64,000 bases of DNA, taken from contig NZ_VSIY01000003.1 in the NCBI RefSeq assembly GCF_008086115.1, positions 372,001 to 436,000 of the forward strand, read 5' to 3'. Origin of the DNA: Maritimibacter fusiformis (GTDB lineage Bacteria > Pseudomonadota > Alphaproteobacteria > Rhodobacterales > Rhodobacteraceae). Positions 17,625 through 26,079 of the stretch are shown here, piece by piece. Each line of letters starts with the position of its first letter. Positions within the stretch are counted from its first letter, which is position 1. The notes under the pieces were generated by a model, which worked only from the letters and a program-made list of their open reading frames with translations, was not told the origin of the DNA and searched no databases. The position numbers were made by a program, and so were the translations under genes.

Positions 17625-19406
17625 ATGACACAAGATCAGATCATCCTGTTCGCGCTGTTCGGCGCTGTCTTCGGTCTCCTGCTCTGGGGCCGGTTCCGCT
17701 ATGACCTGGTGGCATTCACCGCGCTGATGCTGGGGGTGGTGCTGGGCGTCGTCGACACCAAGCACGTCTTCGAAGGCTTCGGGCATCCGGCGACGCTGAT
17801 CGTGGCGCTTGTGCTGGTGGTGTCGGCCGGGCTGGTGCGCTCGGGCGCGGTGTTTCTGATCACCCGCACCCTGATCAACCCCGACCGCAGCCTGGGCGGT
17901 CACATCACCATCATGGGCGCGATCGGCGGGGTGCTGTCGGCCTTCATGAACAACGTGGCGGCGCTGGCGCTGTTGATGCCGGTCGACATCCAGACCGCGC
18001 GCAAGGCGGGCCGGGTCGCCGGGCTGACGCTGATGCCGCTCAGTTTCGCCACCATCCTCGGCGGCATGGCCACGCTGATCGGCACGCCGCCCAACATCAT
18101 CATCTCGACGATCCGCGCCGATAGCCTGGGCGAACCGTTCCAGATGTTCGATTTCGCCCCGGTGGGCGGGCTGACCGCGCTGGTCGGGCTGATCTTCGTG
18201 GCGCTTTTCGGCTGGCGCCTGATCCCCAGCCAGGAGGACAAGTCCGACGCCGCCGACCCGATGGGCGAGTATTCCGGCTATACCGCCGAACTGGTGGTGC
18301 CGGCAGAGTCGAAACTGATCGGCAAGCGCGTCGAGGAGTTGCAGGAGAGCGCGGACAAGAACGATGTCGCCATCGTCGGGCTGATCCGCGACGGCAAGCG
18401 CCGGCGCGGCAGCGCGGTCAGCGCCGAACTCGAGGCCGGCGACACGCTGGTGATCGAGGCCACGCCCGAGGCGCTGGACGAGTTTCGCGCCGCCCTGTCG
18501 CTGGCCTTCGCAGACGAGAAGCGCGAGGAACGGCTGCGCGCCGAGGGCGGCGGCCTGTCCAAGATCGAGGTCGTGGTGACCGACGCGTCGCGCATCAACG
18601 GCAAGACCGCCCAGGCGATCGGGCTGAACTGGCGCCGTCACGCGGTGCTGTTGGGCATTTCGCGCAGCGGCAAGGCGTTCCGCAGCGAGGTGCGCAAGAC
18701 CAAGACGCGCCCCGGCGACATCCTGCTGCTGCTCGTTCCCGAAGGCCATGAGGACGAGGTGGCCGAGTGGCTGGGCGTGCTGCCGCTGGCCTCACGCGGG
18801 CTGGCGGTGACGCAGAACACCAAGACCTGGATGGCCATCGGCCTGTTCGCCGCCGCTGTCGCCGCGGCCAGCCTCGGGCTGATCTACCTGCCGGTGGCGT
18901 TGGGGATCGTGGTGATCGGCTTTGTGCTGACCAAGATCCTGCCGCTGTCCGAGCTTTACGACCACGTCGAATGGCCGGTGGTGGTGCTTTTGGGGTCGAT
19001 GATCCCGCTGGGCGCGGCGCTGGAGACATCGGGCGGGACCGAGCTGATCGCGACCGGCCTCGTCAATGCCACCCAGGGGCTGCCGGCCTGGGCGGTGCTG
19101 ACGCTTCTGATGGTGGTGACGATGTCGCTGTCGGACGTGCTCAACAACACCGCCACGGCGATCGTCGCCGCCCCCATCGGCATCCAGATGGCCCACCAGT
19201 TGGGCAAGAACCCCGACCCGTTCCTGATGGCGGTGGCGGTGGCGGCCTCGTGCGCCTTTCTCACCCCCATCGGGCACAAGAACAACACCCTGATCCTCGG
19301 CCCCGGCGGCTACAAGTTCGGCGACTACTGGCGCACGGGCCTGCCGCTCGAGATCATCGTGGTGGCGGTGTCGGTGCCCCTGATCCTGGTGTTCTGGCCG
19401 TTGTGA
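17625..19406 (+). CDS. SLC13/DASS-type permease with two RCK_C (TrkA_C) domains
   Basis: A 593-residue membrane protein. Hydrophobic helices at both ends flank a cytoplasmic middle (about residues 205-385) made of two RCK_C-like domains (YTAELVVPAESKLIGKRVEEL; KIEVVVTDASRINGKTAQAI). The transport half-motifs include MNNVAALALLMPV with MATLIGTPPNIIIS, and LNNTATAIVAAPIG with FLTPIGHKNNTLILGPGGY. The family moves di/tricarboxylates, sulfate or other anions, and the substrate is not predictable here. It converges with a similarly organised paralogue, with 7 bp between the stops. Confidence 0.87.
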   Translation: MTQDQIILFALFGAVFGLLLWGRFRYDLVAFTALMLGVVLGVVDTKHVFEGFGHPATLIVALVLVVSAGLVRSGAVFLITRTLINPDRSLGGHITIMGAIGGVLSAFMNNVAALALLMPVDIQTARKAGRVAGLTLMPLSFATILGGMATLIGTPPNIIISTIRADSLGEPFQMFDFAPVGGLTALVGLIFVALFGWRLIPSQEDKSDAADPMGEYSGYTAELVVPAESKLIGKRVEELQESADKNDVAIVGLIRDGKRRRGSAVSAELEAGDTLVIEATPEALDEFRAALSLAFADEKREERLRAEGGGLSKIEVVVTDASRINGKTAQAIGLNWRRHAVLLGISRSGKAFRSEVRKTKTRPGDILLLLVPEGHEDEVAEWLGVLPLASRGLAVTQNTKTWMAIGLFAAAVAAASLGLIYLPVALGIVVIGFVLTKILPLSELYDHVEWPVVVLLGSMIPLGAALETSGGTELIATGLVNATQGLPAWAVLTLLMVVTMSLSDVLNNTATAIVAAPIGIQMAHQLGKNPDPFLMAVAVAASCAFLTPIGHKNNTLILGPGGYKFGDYWRTGLPLEIIVVAVSVPLILVFWPL

Positions 19407-19413
19407 GGCGCGG

Positions 19414-21192
19414 CTACAGCGGCCAGATCAGCGGGATGACCGCCGAGGCGATCAGCCCCATCGTCAGGTTGAGCGGGATGCCGACCTTGAGGAAATCCGC
19501 GAACCGGTAGCCCCCCGGCCCGAACACCAGCGTGTTGGTCTGATACCCGATCGGCGTGGCGAAACTGGCCGAGGCGGCGATCATCACCGCCACCACCAGC
19601 GGGCGCGGGTCGATGCCGATGGCGCCCGCCAGCCCGATGGCGATGGGGGTGACGACCACGGCGACCGCGTTGTTGGTGACCAGTTCGGTCAGCACCGAGG
19701 TCAGAAGGTAGATCGCCCAGACGATCAGGAACGGCGGCAGGTCCGCCAGCCTCGGGGCCAGCGCGCCCGCGATCAGCGCCACCGCGCCCGCGCTTTCCAG
19801 CGCCGCGCCGATGGCCAGCATCGAGAAGATCAGCGCCAGAAGCCGCCCGTCGATGAAGGAAAACGCCTCGTCCGCGTCGATGGCGCCGGTGACCAGCACG
19901 GCCGCCACCGCGATCACCGCAAGCGCCAGGATCGGCGCCACCCCCAGCCCCGCCAGCACCACCAGCCCGACCAGCGCGCCGATGGCGATGGGCGCATGGC
20001 TGCGCCGGAACGCCCGGCCAGAGGGCTTGGCGACATCGACCAGGTTCATGTCGTTGGCCAGCCGCTGGATATCCTCGGGCGCACCTTCCAGAAGCAGCGT
20101 GTCGCCCACCCGCACCACCACGTGATCGAGCTGCGGCCCGATGTTCTGGTTGCGTCGGTGCACCGCCAGCGGATAGACGCCGTAGCGCCGGCGCAGCCGC
20201 ATCTGCCCCAGCGACCGCCCAGCCATCTTGCAGCCCGGCGAAATCAGCGCCTCGACCGTGGTGGTCTCGACCGCCGAGACCTGATCGACCCGCTTGAGGC
20301 TCTTGTCGCGTTGCAAGGACAGCAGTTCCGTCATCGGCGTGCGCAGCACCACCCGGTCGCCGACCTCCAGCGTCACGCCCTCGAGGTTGCGCCTGAGCGA
20401 CGTGTCGCCGCGCACCACGTCGATGAGCCGCACGCCCTCGCGCTGGAACAGCTGCACCCCCAGCACCTCGCGGCCGATCAGGTTGGACTCGGGCGGGATC
20501 ACCGCCTCGGTAAAGAATTTCTTGCGCGACCGGTCCGTCAGCAGGCTGGCCATCGAGGCGCGTTCGGGCAGCAGCCTGCGTCCGAACAGCGCCAGGTAGA
20601 TCATGCCCCAGGCCACCACGACGATGCCCACCGGCATGATCTCGAAAATCGTGAACGGCGCCAGCCCGTTGGCCCGCGCCACCCCGTCGACAAGAAGATT
20701 GGTCGAGGTGCCGATCAGCGTCAGCGTGCCGCCCAGGATCGCGCTGTAGCTGAGCGGGATCAGAAGTTTTGATGGTGCCAGCCCCATCCGCTTGGCCAGT
20801 TGCGTGAACACCGGGATCATCACCACCACCACCGGCGTGTTGGACACCACCGCCGAGGCGACGACGACGAACCCCAGCATCACCGCCAGCGCCACCAGCG
20901 GGCGTTTCGCGGCCTGCCCGTCCGCCAGCCCGGTGAACCAGTCCAGCGCCCCGGTGCGCACCAGGGCCCCCATCACGATGAACATCGCCGCGATGGTCCA
21001 GGGCGCGGGGTTGGACAACACGTCCAGCGCCGCGTCATAGGGCAGGATGCCGCTGATCAGCATCACCGCGACGCCCGAGATCGCGACAACCTCGGTCGGC
21101 ATGGTCTCACGCAGGAAGGCGACGAACATCAGCCCGACCACGACCAGCGCCACAAGTGCCTGTTGCGATTGGCTGAATTCAAATAACTGCAT
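19414..21192 (-). CDS. SLC13/DASS-type permease with two RCK_C domains (paralogue)
   Basis: A 592-residue paralogue of the rightward permease, with the same layout: N-terminal helices, two RCK_C-like domains in the middle (VIPPESNLIGREVLGVQLF; VEALISPGCKMAGRSLGQM), and C-terminal helices. Motifs: LTLIGTSTNLLVDG and FATPIGYQTNTLVFGPGGYRFADF. Its second motif has TNT where the partner has KNNT, so the ion or substrate site may differ. The substrate is unknown. It starts 65 bp after the YmdB-like gene on the same strand and may extend that operon. Confidence 0.87.
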   Translation of the reverse strand: MQLFEFSQSQQALVALVVVGLMFVAFLRETMPTEVVAISGVAVMLISGILPYDAALDVLSNPAPWTIAAMFIVMGALVRTGALDWFTGLADGQAAKRPLVALAVMLGFVVVASAVVSNTPVVVVMIPVFTQLAKRMGLAPSKLLIPLSYSAILGGTLTLIGTSTNLLVDGVARANGLAPFTIFEIMPVGIVVVAWGMIYLALFGRRLLPERASMASLLTDRSRKKFFTEAVIPPESNLIGREVLGVQLFQREGVRLIDVVRGDTSLRRNLEGVTLEVGDRVVLRTPMTELLSLQRDKSLKRVDQVSAVETTTVEALISPGCKMAGRSLGQMRLRRRYGVYPLAVHRRNQNIGPQLDHVVVRVGDTLLLEGAPEDIQRLANDMNLVDVAKPSGRAFRRSHAPIAIGALVGLVVLAGLGVAPILALAVIAVAAVLVTGAIDADEAFSFIDGRLLALIFSMLAIGAALESAGAVALIAGALAPRLADLPPFLIVWAIYLLTSVLTELVTNNAVAVVVTPIAIGLAGAIGIDPRPLVVAVMIAASASFATPIGYQTNTLVFGPGGYRFADFLKVGIPLNLTMGLIASAVIPLIWPL

Positions 21193-21257
21193 GGGTCATG
21201 CTCCCGGCGCCAGGGTATCTTGGACAAGCGGATGAGGTGCGGCAAGCGCCGATTTGG

Positions 21258-22070
21258 TCAGGGGCCGGAGGGCACCAGCCGCCCGCCGTCGCGCACCATC
21301 AGCGTGCGCGTGGCCTTGCCGGTGGCATCGTCGGTCTCGACATAGAGCCCCGACAGCGTGACCTCGCCCATCGCCGGGGTAAAGCGGGTCTTGGCCATCC
21401 CGGTGACAAAGCGGCCAAGCGGCTCGGCCTTTTCCATGCCGATCACCGAATCGTAATCGCCGCACATCCCCGCATCGGTCAGATAGGCGGTGCCGCGCGG
21501 CAGGATCTGGGCATCCGCCGTGGGCACATGGGTATGGGTGCCCACCACCACCGAGGCGCGGCCATCGCAGAAATGACCCATCGCCATCTTCTCGGAGGTC
21601 GCCTCGCAATGCACGTCGACGATCACCGCCTGCGCCTGCCCGCCCAGGGGGTAGGGTTTCAGGGCCGCGTCGATGGCCGAGAACGGATCGTCGAAGGCGC
21701 GTTTCATGAACACGTTGCCCAGCACCTGCGCCACCAGCACCTTGCGCCCGCGCGCGTCCGAAAACAGCCGCGCGCCCTGCCCCGGCGCACCCTTGGCGTA
21801 GTTCAGAGGCCGGATGATGCGCGGCTCGGTCTGGCAAAAGCCCATCATGTCCTTCTGGTCGAAAGCATGATCGCCCAACGTGACCACATCGGCCCCGGCC
21901 TCGAACAGCGCCTTGGCGTGATCGCCCGACAGGCCCATGCCGCCGGTCGCGTTCTCGCCGTTGACCACCACGAAATCGAGCTTCCAGGCCGCGCGCAGCC
22001 CGGGCAGCCGTTCGGTGATCGCGCGGCGTCCGGCACGGCCGACCACATCCCCAAGGAACAAGAGTTTCAT
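21258..22070 (-). CDS. YmdB-like metallophosphoesterase (TIGR00282 family)
   Basis: A 270-residue cytoplasmic phosphoesterase starting MKLLFLGDVVGRAGRRA. The metal-binding pattern is complete: GD in FLGDVVG, VNGENATGG, TLGDHAFDQ, VDVHCEATSEK, and GTHTHVPTADAQ with DAGMCGDYDSVIGM. Bacillus YmdB hydrolyses 2',3'-cyclic nucleotides; the alphaproteobacterial role is not established. It lies downstream of the folate cyclo-ligase (93 bp) on the same strand, a pairing seen repeatedly in alphaproteobacteria. Confidence 0.9.
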   Translation of the reverse strand: MKLLFLGDVVGRAGRRAITERLPGLRAAWKLDFVVVNGENATGGMGLSGDHAKALFEAGADVVTLGDHAFDQKDMMGFCQTEPRIIRPLNYAKGAPGQGARLFSDARGRKVLVAQVLGNVFMKRAFDDPFSAIDAALKPYPLGGQAQAVIVDVHCEATSEKMAMGHFCDGRASVVVGTHTHVPTADAQILPRGTAYLTDAGMCGDYDSVIGMEKAEPLGRFVTGMAKTRFTPAMGEVTLSGLYVETDDATGKATRTLMVRDGGRLVPSGP

Positions 22071-22163
22071 GCGCCACGGATTAGGGGCAAAGACGGCCGG
22101 GCGCAAGCGGGGCCGGCGCGCTTTTCAATGCGCCCGGCGTAGCGGTTCGACCGCCCGCCCGGC

Positions 22164-22721
22164 TCAGAACGTCAGCACGCCCGCCTCGGTCACGATGGCG
22201 TCGAGCGGCTCGTCGGTCGGCTCCAGCGGCAACGCCTCGGCCTCCTGTGCGCCATAGGCGAAACCGATCGCCACGGTCGGGCGGGCGGCGCGCAGTTTTG
22301 CCAGCGTGCGGTCATAGAAACCGCCGCCATAGCCCAGCCGGTTGCCCGCCCGGTCGAACGCCACCAGCGGCACGATCAGCACCTCCGGCACCAGCTCGTC
22401 GCCCGCCTCGGGGATCATCGCGCCGAACGGGCCGGACACCATTTTCGCCCCCGGATGCCAGCGCCGGAACGAAAGCGGCTGCCCCGCCGCCACGATGACC
22501 GGCACCGCCACCGGCGCTTTGCGCGCGGCCTCGGCCATCACCGGCAGCGGGTCGATCTCGGTGCGGATCGGCATGTAGCCCGCCAGCGGCCTGCCCGCAT
22601 GATCCGCCAGCACCTCGCCCAGCCGCGCCTGTGCCGCACGCTCCAGCCCCCGGCCCTGCGCCGCCTTGCGCCGGGCAAACGCCGCCCGCCGCGCCTCGGC
22701 CTTGATCGCCTCAAGCGTCAC
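22164..22721 (-). CDS. 5-formyltetrahydrofolate cyclo-ligase
   Basis: ATP-dependent conversion of 5-formyltetrahydrofolate to 5,10-methenyltetrahydrofolate. A 185-residue protein with an N-terminal basic helix region (EAIKAEARRAAFARRKA), the substrate segment YMPIRTEIDPLPVM, and the nucleotide motif RLGYGGGFYDRTL. A GTG start at 22721 overlaps the mgtE stop as GTGA, so translation is coupled to mgtE; the longer open frame upstream is just the mgtE shadow. No 6S RNA gene, often found beside this gene in other bacteria, fits between the neighbours. Confidence 0.9.
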   Translation of the reverse strand: MTLEAIKAEARRAAFARRKAAQGRGLERAAQARLGEVLADHAGRPLAGYMPIRTEIDPLPVMAEAARKAPVAVPVIVAAGQPLSFRRWHPGAKMVSGPFGAMIPEAGDELVPEVLIVPLVAFDRAGNRLGYGGGFYDRTLAKLRAARPTVAIGFAYGAQEAEALPLEPTDEPLDAIVTEAGVLTF

Positions 22722-24103
22722 AGCAGCATCGCCCCGGCCAGCCCGAGGAACGCATAAAAGCCCACCACGTCGGTGATCGTGGTCACGAACACCCCCGAGG
22801 CCAGCGCCGGGTCGACCCCCAGCTTTTCCAGTGCCACCGGCACCAGCATGCCGCCCGCCGCCGCCACCAGGAGGTTGATCACCAGCGCCGCGCCGATCAC
22901 CGCCCCCAGCATCGGCGCGCCGAAGATCAGCGCCACCAGCAGCCCCAGCGGCAGGGCCAGCACGATGCCATTGTGCAACCCCACCAGCACCTCGCGCCGG
23001 ATCACCCGCCACAGGTTGGCCGAGGTCAGGTCCTTGGTGGCAATGGCGCGCACCGTCACGGTCATCGACTGGGTGCCGGCATTGCCGCCCATCGAGGCCA
23101 CGATCGGCATCAGCACCGCCAGCGCCACCAGGGCCGCGATGGTCTCTTCGAACTGCGAGATCACCAGCGCCGACAGCCCCGCCGTCACCAGGTTCACCGC
23201 CAGCCACGGCACCCGGCGCAGCGTGGTCGCAAAGACGCCGTCCGACAGGCTGCCCTCGCCGACCCCGGCCAGGCGCAGGATGTCCTCCTCGTGTTCCTCG
23301 TCGAGGATCGCCATGGCGTCGTCGATGGTGATCACCCCGACCAGCCGGTCGTCGGCATCCACCACCGGGGCCGAAATCAGGTGATACTGGTTGAAGGCAT
23401 AGGCCACCTCGCCCTCGTCCTGCATGACCGGGATGGTGCGGAAACTCTCCTCGGCCAGGTCGGCCAGCCGCGTGGCGCGCGGCGCCGACAACAGCCGCCC
23501 CAGCGTGACGTATCCGGTCGGGCGCATCCGCGGATCGACCAGGATCATGTGATAGAACTGCTCGGGCAGGTCTTCCTGGGCGCGCAGGTGGTCGATGGCC
23601 TGGCCCACGTCCCAGTGTTCCGGCGCCACCACCAGCTCGCGCTGCATCAGGCGGCCGGCGGAATACTCCGGGTAGGACAGCGATTGCTCGACTGCCACCC
23701 GGTCGCTGGCCTCGAGCGCGTCGAGGATGGTGTCCTGCTGGGCCTCGTCGAGGTCCTCGATCAGATCGACGACATCGTCGGTTTCCAGCTCGCGCACCGC
23801 ATCGGCCAGAACCTGCGGCTCCAGCGCGGCGATCACGTCCTCGCGGATCGAATCCTTGAGTTCCGACAGGATCTCGCCGTCGATCTCGCGCCCGTACAGG
23901 CGCACCAGCGCATGCCGGGTCTCGTCGTCGACCTGTTCCAGAAGGTCCGCGATATCGGCGGCGTGCAGCGGCTCGAACGCCGCCGTCAGCGCCGCGGCAT
24001 CCCCGGCGGCAAGCGCGGCCAGAACCGGGCGCATGACCTCGCGGTCAAGCTCGTAGTCGCCCTCTTCGGGCAGCATCGTGTCTGTGCTCTGATCGTCGGC
24101 CAT
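22718..24103 (-). CDS. mgtE: MgtE-type magnesium transporter
   Basis: A 461-residue Mg2+ channel. The N-terminal superhelical domain (about 20-135) includes HAADIADLLEQVDDETRHALV. The CBS pair (about 140-260) contains MILVDPRMRPTGYVTLGRLL and DDRLVGVITIDDAMAIL. Five C-terminal helices follow, with the pore signature LMPIVASMGGNAGTQSMT. Mg2+ binding between CBS and N domains gates the pore in the family. It heads a leftward set with the folate cyclo-ligase (4-bp overlap) and the YmdB-like gene, and diverges from guaD. Confidence 0.93.
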   Translation of the reverse strand: MADDQSTDTMLPEEGDYELDREVMRPVLAALAAGDAAALTAAFEPLHAADIADLLEQVDDETRHALVRLYGREIDGEILSELKDSIREDVIAALEPQVLADAVRELETDDVVDLIEDLDEAQQDTILDALEASDRVAVEQSLSYPEYSAGRLMQRELVVAPEHWDVGQAIDHLRAQEDLPEQFYHMILVDPRMRPTGYVTLGRLLSAPRATRLADLAEESFRTIPVMQDEGEVAYAFNQYHLISAPVVDADDRLVGVITIDDAMAILDEEHEEDILRLAGVGEGSLSDGVFATTLRRVPWLAVNLVTAGLSALVISQFEETIAALVALAVLMPIVASMGGNAGTQSMTVTVRAIATKDLTSANLWRVIRREVLVGLHNGIVLALPLGLLVALIFGAPMLGAVIGAALVINLLVAAAGGMLVPVALEKLGVDPALASGVFVTTITDVVGFYAFLGLAGAMLL

Positions 24104-24232
24104 GCCCGGGTTCGCGCCCCCTTTTTCCGCTCGGACATTATGCCAAGGCCCGTCGCAGGAACAGAGGGGAATAGGAATGGACGCGGCAAAAGCGCACGCC
24201 TATTCTCGGCCGTTGCAACAGCGAGGAAGCCG

Positions 24233-25519
24233 ATGCGGATACTTCTGGGCCAGACCCTGCACTATGTCGCCAACCCGTTCGAGGGCCCGCCCGAAGAGGC
24301 CGTGCGCCACGAGCGGCGCGGCGCGGTGGCGATCGCGGACGGCAAGATCGCGGCGGTCGGCCCGGCCGACGACATCCGCGCCGCCCACCCCGGGGCCGAG
24401 GTCACCGATTACGGCGACGCGCTGATCTCGCCCGGCTTCATCGACGCGCATGCGCATTATCCGCAGACCGCGATCATCGCCAGTTGGGGCAAGCGGCTGA
24501 TCGACTGGCTGAACGCCTTCACCTTCCCCGAGGAAATGCGCTTCGGCGATGCCGCCTATGCCCACGAGATCGCGGCGCGCTATTTCGATCTGACGCTGGC
24601 CGCCGGCACCACCACCACGGTCAGCTATTGCACGATCCACCCCGAAAGCGTCGACGCCTATTTCACCGAAGCCCGGCGCCGCGGCCTGCGCGCGCTGGGC
24701 GGCAAGACCTGCATGGACCGCAACGCCCCCGACGGGCTGCGCGACACCGCAGAGACGGCGCATGACCAGTCCAGGGCGCTCTTGGAAAAATGGCACGGGG
24801 TCGACCGGCTGGGCTATGTCATCACGCCGCGTTTCGCGCCCACCTCGACGCCTGAACAGCTCGAGGCGCTGGGGGCGCTCTGGGCCGACCACCCCGAGGT
24901 TCTGATGCAGACGCACCTCTCTGAGCAGACCGAGGAAATCGCCTGGGTGGCCGAGTTGTTTCCCGAGGCGCGCGACTATCTCGATGTCTACGACCGCTTC
25001 GGGCTGGTCGGCAAAGGCGCGCTGATGGGCCATTCCATCCACCTCGGCCCACGCGAACGCGCCCGGCTGAAAGAGGCCGGCGCCAGCCTGATCCACTGCC
25101 CGACCTCCAACACCTTCATCGGCTCGGGCCTGTTTGACATGGCCGGGCTGATGGCCGAGGGGCAGACCGTGGGGCTGGCCACCGACACCGGCGGCGGCTC
25201 GTCCTTCTCGATGCTGCGCACCATGGCGGCGGCCTACGAGGTCGGGCAATTGCGCGGCACGGCGCTGCACCCGGCGCAACTGTGGTGGCTGGCCACCCAG
25301 GGCTCGGCGCGCGCCCTGCATCTCGACGACCGCATCGGCACGCTGGCCCCGGGGATGGAGGCCGACCTTGCGGTGGTCGATCTCGCCTCGACCCCCGCCA
25401 TCGCCCAGCGCGCGGCCCGCGCCGACGACCTGTGGCAGGCGGTGTTCCCCACCATCATGATGGGCGACGACAGAGCCGTCGTAGCAGTTTACGTCGGTGG
25501 GGCCCTGGTTAACATCTAA
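24233..25519 (+). CDS. guaD: Guanine deaminase; 3' end re-encoded at the island junction
   Basis: Hydrolytic deamination of guanine to xanthine. A 428-residue amidohydrolase with the Zn ligand motif FIDAHAHYPQT, MQTHLSEQTEEI, MGHSIHLGP, LIHCPTSNTFIGSG and the aspartate in TDTGGGSSFSMLRTM. ATG 24233 follows GAGGAAG and is the family-like start. Roughly the last 15 codons (about 25474-25519) use AGA, GTA, GCA, GTT and GGG, unlike the GC-ending codons of the rest of the gene. A 10-bp inverted repeat begins inside the last codons. This suggests that the accessory element integrated in the 3' end and restored the reading frame with its own sequence. Confidence 0.92.
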   Translation: MRILLGQTLHYVANPFEGPPEEAVRHERRGAVAIADGKIAAVGPADDIRAAHPGAEVTDYGDALISPGFIDAHAHYPQTAIIASWGKRLIDWLNAFTFPEEMRFGDAAYAHEIAARYFDLTLAAGTTTTVSYCTIHPESVDAYFTEARRRGLRALGGKTCMDRNAPDGLRDTAETAHDQSRALLEKWHGVDRLGYVITPRFAPTSTPEQLEALGALWADHPEVLMQTHLSEQTEEIAWVAELFPEARDYLDVYDRFGLVGKGALMGHSIHLGPRERARLKEAGASLIHCPTSNTFIGSGLFDMAGLMAEGQTVGLATDTGGGSSFSMLRTMAAAYEVGQLRGTALHPAQLWWLATQGSARALHLDDRIGTLAPGMEADLAVVDLASTPAIAQRAARADDLWQAVFPTIMMGDDRAVVAVYVGGALVNI

Positions 25520-25581
25520 AGGGCTCCAAAGCCATGTTTTGGCGTAATTTTCGCATCCTCGTCGATCCTTGGATGTTAACC
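25507..25581. repeat. Inverted repeat at core/island junction (possible attachment-site region)
   Basis: GGTTAACATC (25507-25516) and its exact inverted copy GATGTTAACC (25572-25581) straddle the guaD stop with 55 bp between them. Composition changes from GC-rich to mixed at this point and a tyrosine recombinase gene follows 500 bp on. Core-type recombinase sites are usually short inverted repeats around a spacer, but 55 bp is too long for a core, so these may be a core arm and an accessory site. The 25520-25783 stretch holds no other feature that I can support. Confidence 0.4.
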
Positions 25582-25783
25582 TGGCGCAAATCCATGCAAG
25601 CCTGGGGTCTAGTGAAAATGGACCTCAGATTAGACTTTGTCTTGCGCACCCACTCCGCTGAGTGTACTTTGTGACCGTATCCAGAGTGCAGCCGGTAGAG
25701 AGACCGGCCGCCACCAACCCGCTCCTGAGGGTGGTTCGCCAGACGGCAGATGCGGGGCCACACGGCCCAAGAGGAGAAACCAA

Positions 25784-26078
25784 ATGACTAGCCCAACCTA
25801 CACCCGCCAGCAGGCCCGCGCCGAGAAGCGGGCGATCTTCAAGGCGCTGCGCGCCCTGCGCAAGGAAAACGAGATGCTCACCCGCAAGCCGGGTGGCGCC
25901 GACCCCGCCGGTGTCGCTCGGCATCGTCGACACTGTCCACCGCCCGGTGCCTGGTGGCGGTATCCCTGGCGTCGACGGCTGGGGCGGCCACTACGGCCCC
26001 CCGCAGTTCTTCCGCCATCGCGGCGACGGGAACCACATCCCGGTGCGGGGCGACTTTCACGTGAAAAGGGAGGCCTGA
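25784..26078 (+). CDS. Small phage-type protein upstream of integrase, apparently frameshifted
   Basis: Translation from ATG 25784, preceded by AAGAGGAG, gives a helical basic start (MTSPTYTRQQARAEKRAIF, then KENEMLTRKPG). Convincing protein then continues in another frame from about 25893 (TPPVSLGIVDTVHRPVPGGG, ending DFHVKREA), stopping at 26078, 1 bp before the integrase ATG (TGAGATG). Reading both parts as one roughly 98-residue protein requires a +1 shift near 25890. Either two short genes overlap or one gene carries a frameshift. Function is not recognised; the position before an integrase suggests an excision or regulatory role, but that is only context. Confidence 0.4.
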
Positions 26079-26079
26079 G

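Noticed and set aside
22722..23207. N-terminal extension of the folate cyclo-ligase frame
   Set aside because: It is the Gly/Ala/Arg-rich out-of-frame shadow of mgtE; the GTG overlapping the mgtE stop gives a family-length protein.
22973..24232. Long N-terminal extension of the guaD frame
   Set aside because: It runs antisense through mgtE and is His/Arg-rich; guaD begins at 24233 with a good ribosome-binding site.
24104..24232. Possible Mg2+-sensing leader before mgtE
   Set aside because: The 129-bp divergent region to guaD shows no conserved M-box-type pairing that I could draw.
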